From: CAZKUN01 sp964555935 | Lineage (GTDB): Bacteria; Armatimonadota; Zipacnadia; Zipacnadales; VGFC01 | NCBI GenBank assembly: GCA_964555935.1 | Contig: CAZKUN010000371.1 | Coordinates: forward strand, 1-6,851 | DNA: 6,851 nucleotides | Reading direction: 5' to 3' | Made by a program: the position numbers and the translations under genes | In this document: in pieces, positions 1 to 5,737 of the stretch | How the letters are laid out: each line of letters begins with the position of its first letter | How positions within the stretch are numbered: the stretch's first letter is position 1 | The notes under the pieces: model-generated | Told to the model about the DNA's origin: nothing | Databases searched by the model: none | What the model saw: the letters and a program-made list of their open reading frames with translations, nothing else

Positions 1-1923
1 GCCGGCGGGAACAGTCGTCTTGACATGCTCCCACTCCTGCTCGTCTCCTGCGGCGGAAGTCTCGTGCTCGAGGCGCGGGCTATCAACGGCGGTTTGGGCG
101 GCAATATCGGCATCTACTTCGGCACCCCCGGCGGGTGGCATACCCGCTTCTGGTGGGGAGGCCTGCCCGACGCCTGGACGGAGCGGGTTTTCCGACTGGA
201 CTCCTTTGCCGCCGAGGAGAATCCAGGCGGCTGGGAGGACGTCCAGCGCTTCCGGTTTTCGGTCTGGAGCACGGGTGCGGGTGAGGCCACATTCCTGCTC
301 CGGAACATGCGCGTGATCCCGGACGATCCGGCCGAGAATCACCTGAGGAATGGGAGTTTTGAGATCACGGGCGCGGGCATGCCTTACGCCTGGGGCAGCG
401 GCCACTGGGGCGTCGGCGACATGCCTTGGGCCGCGGATATGGACCTGTGGCGCGAGCGCTTTAGCGTCGATGATTCCGAAGCCAAGGACGGCTCGCGAAG
501 CCTGCGCCTCATCAACACCGAAGACCTGCCATTGTTGAGGGCCTACTCAGTGTGGCTTACCCCGCCCGAGCCGGCCGATCCGCTGGTCATCTCGGCGTGG
601 CTGAAAGCCGACCGCGAGGGCCTGCCGGTCGCGCTGGATTGCGGCGGTAAGAGCGTCGTGGCGACGGTCGGCACGGAGTGGCAGCAGGTGTCGGTTACGG
701 GCATCGAGCGGCAGTCTCGGTTGACCGCGGTCATCGCGCCACATGAGGCGGGAACGCTCTGGATTGACGCGGTGCAATTGCAGGCGCTCGACGCGGCGAC
801 GCCCGAGTTCCATCCCGCCTTCAGCGATGAGAGCACGGCGATTCGCGAGGCGCTGGTGGACTGGTCTCCCCCACGCCGAACGCGTCGCATTGCAGAAGGC
901 CGGAAGATCCACGGACCAGCCAAAACGACGCGGGTCACGGTCGATGAACATGCCCGCGTATTGGTCGACGGCGAGCCGTATGTCCAGCACTCGCTGGGGC
1001 TCGAATTCGTCAAGGACTTGGACATTCTCGACCTTGCGGCTGATTCAGGATTCCGAGATGTCTGCGTGCAGATCCGGCCGTCGGTCACCACGGAGCGGCT
1101 GACGGAGATCTTCGATCGGTGCGCCGAGGTGGGCCTGCGGATCATCCCGTGGCTCGATGGGAACATGAGCCGCGAACAGTTCACGGAGCACGTCGAAACG
1201 CTCAGGAGCCATCCCGCGCTGCTGTGCTGGTATGTCTACGATGAGCCTAGCGGAGAGCGCTTCGCCGAGGCGGACGCGCGGTACCAGTTGGCGCGGGAGT
1301 TGGACCCGAATCATCCGGCGCTGATCAACTACCTCGGCAACAAGCTCACCGAACACACGGGCGATATCTACTCGACGGACGTCTACCCGATTCCGCATGG
1401 CTCGCCGACCGCCGCGATCGGCGCGGTCCGGCAGATGAAGGGCGCCGCCGACCCGGAGCACAAGCCTGTCTGGATGTGGCTGCAAGGCACGGGATACGCG
1501 TACTGGATGGATCGCGAGCCGTCGCCGCGCGAGCTGTCGTGCATGGTGTACGGCAGCCTGATGGCGGGCGCGAGGGGGATCTACTATTTCGCCCAGATTC
1601 CACGCACGAAGGCGTGCTTCGACGAGATGAGAGCGCTGGTGGTTGAGGTCGAAGCTCTGGCGCCAGTGGTATCCAGCCTGGAGCCCGCGCCGGAGGTGAG
1701 TTGCGGCGCGCCGAACGTGCAGGTGCAAGCCTACGCGCCGGGCGGCGAGGTGTGGGTGCTGGCCGTCAACACGCAGGCGGAGACGGTGGAGGTGGAGCTG
1801 AGCGTTGACGGCGTGAGCGGCAGCGTGACGGTGGTGTTTGAGGGACGGAAGGTGGAGGCGGCGGGAGGCGCGTGGGTGGATGAGTTTGGGCCGTATGAGC
1901 GGCACGTGTATCGAGTGGAGTAG
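1..1923 (+). CDS. Multidomain glycoside hydrolase-like protein, 5'-partial (two CBM-like domains, TIM barrel)
   Basis: The frame is open from base 1 to the TAG at 1921-1923, giving 640 visible codons (numbered here from base 1). Residues 1-107 look like the remainder of a beta-sandwich binding domain (SLVLEARA, IYFGTPGGWHTRFW). Residues 113-262 form a second CBM4/9/22-type domain, opening with NHLRNGSFE and closing with LWIDAVQLQ. Residues 308-558 read as an eight-stranded TIM barrel: strand 3 RIIPWLDGN, strand 4 LLCWYVYDEP with Glu415 in the acid/base position of clan GH-A enzymes, strand 6 IYSTDVYPI, strand 7 PVWMWLQ, strand 8 GIYYFAQ. Residues 560-640 form a C-terminal beta domain. Glu415 is clear, but the strand-7 nucleophile position is Gln495. 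ATG at 25 is unlikely to be the true start because it falls within a domain. The protein probably acts on glycans outside the cytoplasm; its signal peptide would be upstream. Substrate and exact GH family are not recognised, and a non-catalytic role is possible. Confidence 0.85.
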   Translation, partial: AGGNSRLDMLPLLLVSCGGSLVLEARAINGGLGGNIGIYFGTPGGWHTRFWWGGLPDAWTERVFRLDSFAAEENPGGWEDVQRFRFSVWSTGAGEATFLLRNMRVIPDDPAENHLRNGSFEITGAGMPYAWGSGHWGVGDMPWAADMDLWRERFSVDDSEAKDGSRSLRLINTEDLPLLRAYSVWLTPPEPADPLVISAWLKADREGLPVALDCGGKSVVATVGTEWQQVSVTGIERQSRLTAVIAPHEAGTLWIDAVQLQALDAATPEFHPAFSDESTAIREALVDWSPPRRTRRIAEGRKIHGPAKTTRVTVDEHARVLVDGEPYVQHSLGLEFVKDLDILDLAADSGFRDVCVQIRPSVTTERLTEIFDRCAEVGLRIIPWLDGNMSREQFTEHVETLRSHPALLCWYVYDEPSGERFAEADARYQLARELDPNHPALINYLGNKLTEHTGDIYSTDVYPIPHGSPTAAIGAVRQMKGAADPEHKPVWMWLQGTGYAYWMDREPSPRELSCMVYGSLMAGARGIYYFAQIPRTKACFDEMRALVVEVEALAPVVSSLEPAPEVSCGAPNVQVQAYAPGGEVWVLAVNTQAETVEVELSVDGVSGSVTVVFEGRKVEAAGGAWVDEFGPYERHVYRVE

Positions 1924-1953
1924 TCGCGGGGCGGTGGATGCGAGGATTGGGCG

Positions 1954-1973
1954 TGCGGCTCAGGCGAGCCGCA
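1954..1973. repeat. Intergenic hairpin between the two glycosidase genes
   Basis: A perfect 8-bp stem (TGCGGCTC / GAGCCGCA) closes an AGGC loop, 30 bp after the stop of the upstream gene and 29 bp before the next ATG. Its right arm runs into the 10-mer GCCGCAGGCA (1968-1977), which also begins both hairpin repeats at 5636 and 5688, so it may be a relative of that dispersed family. There is no T-tract, so a classical intrinsic terminator is not supported. It could stabilise or separate the mRNA segments of the two genes. Confidence 0.6.
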
Positions 1974-1991
1974 GGCACGGACGACAAGGGC

Positions 1992-1995
1992 GAGG
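1992..1995 (+). promoter_or_regulatory. Shine-Dalgarno (GAGG) for the GH42-like gene
   Basis: GAGG lies 7 bases before the ATG at 2003, within the purine-rich AAGGGCGAGG. It helps decide the start, because this ATG is followed at once by an export signal, whereas starts further upstream in the same frame (for example 1838) would overlap the end of the preceding gene and put an Arg-rich stretch before the signal sequence. Confidence 0.6.
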
Positions 1996-2002
1996 TACGT
2001 GC

Positions 2003-5000
2003 ATGATCAGAGCCATGGGCGCGGTTCTCTTGGTTGGCTGCGGGTGGGCGCAGGATGCGCCGGGGACGCTCGTGCGCGAGCTGAGCGGCGTGGCTGACGC
2101 GGCGACGGCGGATGGCGAGGCGAAGACGCTCGACAAGGAAGGCATCTACTGCTGGTGGGTCTCGCCGAAGATAAGGCCTGGGTATTTCCAAGTCATTGCG
2201 CGAGCGAGGACGACAGGCGCGGCGGGCGTGCTGCACTTCGTGCTGACCGATTCAGCGGATGAGAACCGCGTCTCGCATGCCATCACCGAGACGCGGGCGG
2301 GAAGGGTTACATCCGAGGAGTATGAGGAGATCTACTGCGGCTCGTTCCATTGGGATGGATCCTACGGCGCGCGGATCTCAGACTGGAGCACGCCGGGCCT
2401 GATGGTGGATTGGGTGAAGCTCGTGCCGGTGACGGCCGGCGAGATACGCGATCCGTTGCCCGGCGCGCTCAAGCAGTATGAGGCGCCGAGGTTTGGCGGA
2501 CGGACAGCGTCGGATCTGGAGATCCGACCTACGACGGCGGACGGCGATGCGGACGTGGTGATCGATGGGGAGTTGGGCGAGTGGGCGGGGGTTCCGCTGC
2601 TGGTGCTGGGCGCGGAGGAGGCGCGGTCGGCCGACTATGGTGGGACGGGCGATCTCAGCGCGACGGTGGCGTTCGCGTGGAATGACACGCACCTGTACTT
2701 CGCATGTGAGGCGACCGACGACAGCGCCGATTTCCTGCAAGACGGGCGAAAACTCTCCAGCATTTGGCAGCATGACAGCATCCAACTCGCGTTCGACGCG
2801 GCGGGCAACGCCAAGACGCCCGGCTACGCGGACGATGACTATGAGTATGGGCTCGGCATGACGGCGGACGGAGCAAGGGTCTATCGGTGGGTCGCGGGCA
2901 ACAACCTGCCCGTCGGCGACGTGCCGACGATCGACCTCGCGGTCACGAGAGACGACGAGGCCGGCGTCACCCGGTACGAGGCCGCGATCCCGTTCAAGGA
3001 ACTCGTTCCCTTCTCCCCCGAGCGCGCGCAGTGCGGCGTGACGATGGTCATCAACGATCGAGACGCGGGCGAGGGCCAGCGCGCGTGGCTAGAGTGGACG
3101 CCGGGAATCGCCGGGGCGAAGGACCCGAGCGCGTTCGGGATCTTGCGTCTCATCGACTCTCCGCCCGCGACGACGGCAGTCACGGCGCTGCTGATCGCGC
3201 GGAGGGATCTGTCGGTTGATCCGGACCTGGACGCGTCGTTGAGGGTGCATTCGGCGGAGGCGTTGGGGCAGTGCGCCCTGCAGTGGAGGATCGCGCGGGA
3301 GGGTGCGGTGGGAGAAGTACTGCAGAGAGGCGAGAGGGCGGTGGAGCTAGAGGAAGCAGGGGCGGTGATCGAGATTCCGTCCGAGGCGACGGCGTCGGGG
3401 TTGAAACCCCTCCTACAAGACGACGGGACGGCAACGGCGTCGGATCAGGAGATCCGACCTACGATCGGAGGAGTGGACATTGCGGGGCTGGGCGAGGGGA
3501 GGTTTGTGCTGACGGCGGAGATCGCCCGAGGCGAGGAAGTGCTGGCGTCGGACGCCGTCAAGTTCTTTCGGTTTGATGTGGATGGGATGGAGGACGATCT
3601 GGAGGCCATCGAGGAGCGGCTGGCGGCGGGGCTCGCGGCGATTGCGAGGCTGAGGGAGGGTGGCGCGCAGGCGCAGTATCCGCGGGCGACGCTGGGGGCA
3701 GTTGAGGAGTTCTCACGCTACGCGCGGGAGGACATCGGCAAGGCGCGATACGAGCGGGCTGATACTATCATCAGTGAGCTGCGAGAGCTGCTGGGCGAGG
3801 CGGAGGCGGAGATCGCGGAGTTGGCCGATCACCCCGAGAGAGACCGCGTTGCGCCGGCGCTGCCGAAGGGACGCATCACGGCAAGAGATGGATCGTTCTA
3901 CTGCGGCGGCGAACCGCAGATGCTGATCGGCTACGGCGGCTGGTGGCAGGTGTGGTCGCGGATTGGCCCGCTCGCCGAACAGGGGCTGAACCATCTGCAA
4001 GACAGCATCATCGCGCCGTTCGCGCTCTACCCAGACGCCGGCGAAGAGCCCGACGCGACGATGATGGATGGGCTGCGGTGGGGCTGGGACAAGGCGGACC
4101 GGGCAAAGACGGTCTACAGCCGGATGATCGCGTGTAACCAAGTGCCTGACGCGTTCCGGGAGCAGAACCCGGGGGCGATGGGCGGCGGATGGTCCGGGAT
4201 GTGCACGCTCAGCCCGGAGCTTCGGGAGTTTGAGAAGCGGTACCTGACGACGGTGGCGAAGGCCGCGGCGCCGCATGATTCGATGGGAGTGTACGTGCTG
4301 TACGGCGAGAACGCGCACCGGCTGACCGACGACCCGCGCGAGGTGGCGGCGTTTCATCGATACCTGAACGCACAGTACGATTCGCTGGCGGATCTGAACT
4401 CAACATGGGGGACGGAGTTCGGCGACTGGGACGAGATCGGGAGCGCGAAGGATGTGGACTCGCCCGTCGCGTGGTATGACCGAGGGCGCTGCAGCCAGCG
4501 GCTGTTTGCAGACTGGACGAAGTGGTTGCGAGACACCGTGAATGCAGTCGACCCGGAGGCGCTCTGCACGGGCTATCCGTCGCTTCTCAGCTGGGACGAC
4601 AGCTCGGATTTCTCGGCGGGAATCGACATTGAGGCGCTGTGCAGGGAGACGGATGTCAACGGCTTCGACACGGCGGCCCTCGACTACGGCGGGAAGCGCT
4701 GGGCGATGTCGTCGATCACCGGGTTCGCGATGCCGCATGACCTGGTCAGGGCGTGCAACCCGGAGAACCCGAACTTCGATCCCGAGCTGCACCTCGTGAA
4801 CCTCAACCAGCCATACCCGGACGAGTACATCCGGGCGGCGATGCTGCAGGGATGCCTGCACGGGATGTCGGCGGCGAATCTGTGGGTATATCAGCGCAAT
4901 GAGGGGATGGATTCGATGCTCGTGTTCCAGCCTCGGGTGATGGCGAGTTACCTGCGGGCGGGGCTGGATCTCCGGCGACTGGCGCGACCGATCACGGCGT

Positions 5001-5623
5001 TTCAGCGGGCGAAGTCGGAAGTGGGGATCCTCTACTCGCTGACGTCGGTGGCCTACAACCCGCGCCACCTGAGGCAGATGCGGGCAGTGTATGAGGGCAC
5101 GTTCTTCGCGGATACGAAGGTCGGTTTCGTGACGGAGCGGACGGCTGCGGAGGGGGCGCTGGACGGACTGAAGCTCCTGATCCTGCCAGAAGCGACGCAC
5201 GTGCCGACGGAGGTGGCGGAGGCGATCAGGGCGTGGGCGGAAGAGGGCGGGACTCTCGCTATGGTCGGCGACTGTCTGCAGCGCGACGAACATGACCGGG
5301 AGCTTGGGATCGAGATCGAGGGCGCAACCCAACTGCCGGCGAGCGATGATCCGGCGGTCCACGCGACGGCGCTGGAGCCGCTGATCGAGGCGAGCGTTGC
5401 GCGGGCGTATCGCGTGGCGGGCGCGCTCGATGGGGTGGAGATGCGCGCGGTGGAGGTCGATGGAAGGCGGCTATTCTACGCGATCAACATGAACAAGTCG
5501 GCGGTAAGTTTTGACATCGCGCCGAGGCCGGCCAGCGAGCTGGTGGAACTGATCACCAGCGAGCCCGTTCAGCTGCCGATGGAGTTGGGATCGTTGGGCG
5601 TGGTGGTGCTGGAGGAGCGGTGA
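2003..5623 (+). CDS. Exported GH42-like glycoside hydrolase with CBM9-like domain (putative lipoprotein)
   Basis: This is a complete 1206-residue gene. MIRAMGAVLLVGC is a short export signal with lipobox LVGC (Cys13); signal peptidase I cleavage after WAQ is the alternative. Residues 18-150 form a beta-sandwich. About 180-385 are CBM9-like (VVIDGELGEW, AFAWNDTHLYFACEATD, WQHDSIQLAFD, YEAAIPFKEL). About 386-530 form an Ig-like domain, and 530-622 a charged helical spacer, probably coiled coil. About 624-975 are a GH42-like barrel with YLNAQYDSLADLNSTWGTEF, typical of GH42. Probable acid/base is Glu769 (YVLYGEN) and nucleophile Glu928 (DPELHLV), 159 residues apart, at the ends of strands 4 and 7. 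About 1007-1110 resemble the GH42 Rossmann-like trimerisation domain (LKLLILPEATHVP, WAEEGGTLAMVGD). Classical GH42 beta-galactosidases have about 650-700 residues, so roughly 600 are added N-terminally. Palindromic repeats are embedded near residues 168-178 and 463-488. Activity on a galactoside is only a guess. It lies 79 bp after the upstream gene, probably co-transcribed. Confidence 0.88.
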   Translation: MIRAMGAVLLVGCGWAQDAPGTLVRELSGVADAATADGEAKTLDKEGIYCWWVSPKIRPGYFQVIARARTTGAAGVLHFVLTDSADENRVSHAITETRAGRVTSEEYEEIYCGSFHWDGSYGARISDWSTPGLMVDWVKLVPVTAGEIRDPLPGALKQYEAPRFGGRTASDLEIRPTTADGDADVVIDGELGEWAGVPLLVLGAEEARSADYGGTGDLSATVAFAWNDTHLYFACEATDDSADFLQDGRKLSSIWQHDSIQLAFDAAGNAKTPGYADDDYEYGLGMTADGARVYRWVAGNNLPVGDVPTIDLAVTRDDEAGVTRYEAAIPFKELVPFSPERAQCGVTMVINDRDAGEGQRAWLEWTPGIAGAKDPSAFGILRLIDSPPATTAVTALLIARRDLSVDPDLDASLRVHSAEALGQCALQWRIAREGAVGEVLQRGERAVELEEAGAVIEIPSEATASGLKPLLQDDGTATASDQEIRPTIGGVDIAGLGEGRFVLTAEIARGEEVLASDAVKFFRFDVDGMEDDLEAIEERLAAGLAAIARLREGGAQAQYPRATLGAVEEFSRYAREDIGKARYERADTIISELRELLGEAEAEIAELADHPERDRVAPALPKGRITARDGSFYCGGEPQMLIGYGGWWQVWSRIGPLAEQGLNHLQDSIIAPFALYPDAGEEPDATMMDGLRWGWDKADRAKTVYSRMIACNQVPDAFREQNPGAMGGGWSGMCTLSPELREFEKRYLTTVAKAAAPHDSMGVYVLYGENAHRLTDDPREVAAFHRYLNAQYDSLADLNSTWGTEFGDWDEIGSAKDVDSPVAWYDRGRCSQRLFADWTKWLRDTVNAVDPEALCTGYPSLLSWDDSSDFSAGIDIEALCRETDVNGFDTAALDYGGKRWAMSSITGFAMPHDLVRACNPENPNFDPELHLVNLNQPYPDEYIRAAMLQGCLHGMSAANLWVYQRNEGMDSMLVFQPRVMASYLRAGLDLRRLARPITAFQRAKSEVGILYSLTSVAYNPRHLRQMRAVYEGTFFADTKVGFVTERTAAEGALDGLKLLILPEATHVPTEVAEAIRAWAEEGGTLAMVGDCLQRDEHDRELGIEIEGATQLPASDDPAVHATALEPLIEASVARAYRVAGALDGVEMRAVEVDGRRLFYAINMNKSAVSFDIAPRPASELVELITSEPVQLPMELGSLGVVVLEER
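2507..2534 (+). repeat. Protein-embedded palindromic repeat, copy 1 (SDLEIRPT)
   Basis: This 28-bp element carries an 8-bp perfect stem (GTCGGATC / GATCCGAC, 2509-2528) closed by TGGA and followed by CTACGA. It matches 3437-3464 at 27 of 28 bases. It is read as ASDLEIRPT, in the linker just before the CBM9-like domain, where extra residues should be tolerated. Two near-identical DNA copies in one gene, in non-homologous domain contexts, point to a dispersed repeat rather than protein-level duplication. Confidence 0.8.
3389..3418 (+). repeat. Protein-embedded palindromic repeat, second type (SGLKPLLQ)
   Basis: After the leader ACGGCGTCGG (3389-3398), the arms GGGGT and ACCCC (3397-3410) close a TGAA loop, followed by TCCTACAA. 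It is read as TASGLKPLLQ. The leader is identical to the one before the element at 3437, in the same reading phase, while the palindrome differs. The tail CCTACAA resembles the CCTACGA tail of the other type. It interrupts the Ig-like domain of the GH42-like protein, probably in a surface loop. Confidence 0.65.
3437..3464 (+). repeat. Protein-embedded palindromic repeat, copy 2 (SDQEIRPT)
   Basis: This is the second copy of the element at 2507-2534, with one base changed in the loop (AGGA instead of TGGA), so Leu becomes Gln in ASDQEIRPT. The 8-bp arms and the CCTACGA tail are identical. It sits 18 bp after the second-type element at 3389-3418, and the pair forms an insert of about 25 residues in the Ig-like domain. 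The phase is the same as in copy 1. Confidence 0.8.
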
Positions 5624-5634
5624 TGCGGATGGGC

Positions 5635-5685
5635 GGCCGCAGGCAAGAATGCCTGCGCCACCGGAGCATGAGTAACGCCGGCTAG
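5635..5685. repeat. Tandem hairpin repeat, unit 1
   Basis: The first of two 51-bp units with a period of 52 bp. The core is an 8-bp perfect stem (CGCAGGCA / TGCCTGCG, 5638-5657) closing an AGAA loop, followed by CCAC, GAGCATGAG and a terminal GCTAG. The first 27 bases are identical to unit 2, and 45 of 51 match overall. It begins 12 bp after the stop of the GH42-like gene and lies between convergent genes, so it could help terminate or protect both transcripts, but no T-tract is present. Confidence 0.8.
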
Positions 5686-5686
5686 A

Positions 5687-5737
5687 GGCCGCAGGCAAGA
5701 ATGCCTGCGCCACGAGAGCATGAGCGATGCCAGCTAG
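5687..5737. repeat. Tandem hairpin repeat, unit 2 (contains the stop of the minus-strand gene)
   Basis: The second unit, with hairpin at 5690-5709 and the same AGAA loop. Its final GCTAG includes, on the minus strand, the TAG stop (5734-5736) of the discoidin-like gene. The six differences from unit 1 all lie in the last 24 bases, outside the hairpin, suggesting either selection on the palindrome or recent copying of the core. Confidence 0.8.

Noticed and set aside
25..75. ATG at 25 followed by LPLLLVSCGG, looking like a lipoprotein signal at the start of the first gene
   Set aside because: There is no basic n-region, the frame is open upstream to the window edge, and the following text reads as the inside of a beta-sandwich domain, so the start is probably outside the window.
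1045..1905. Minus-strand open frame of 286 codons opposite the first gene
   Set aside because: It is rich in Arg, His and Leu as expected for the reverse of a G+C-rich gene, has no recognisable motif, and lies fully opposite a well-supported coding region.
1838..2002. Upstream in-frame start for the GH42-like gene at 1838
   Set aside because: It would overlap the end of the preceding gene by 86 bp, add an Arg-rich low-quality N-terminus and hide the export signal that begins at 2003 behind a good ribosome-binding site.
4400..5362. Minus-strand open frame of 320 codons opposite the GH42-like gene
   Set aside because: Its composition is dominated by Arg, His and Val, with no domain-like pattern; it lies opposite the GH42 barrel and trimerisation-like region and is a codon-bias shadow.
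5638..5709. Hairpins as classical intrinsic terminators
   Set aside because: The stems are strong, but no T-tract follows on either strand, so termination is only a possible role.
5471..5713. Minus-strand small open frame containing AQAFLPA and GAGILACG
   Set aside because: These peptides are translations of the tandem hairpin repeat, and the rest lies opposite the end of the GH42-like gene. It is repeat read-through, not a gene.
5635..5737. Two-unit repeat as a possible CRISPR array
   Set aside because: There are only two units, the sequence between the hairpins is itself repeated (18 of 24 bases match) rather than unique, and no cas gene is present.
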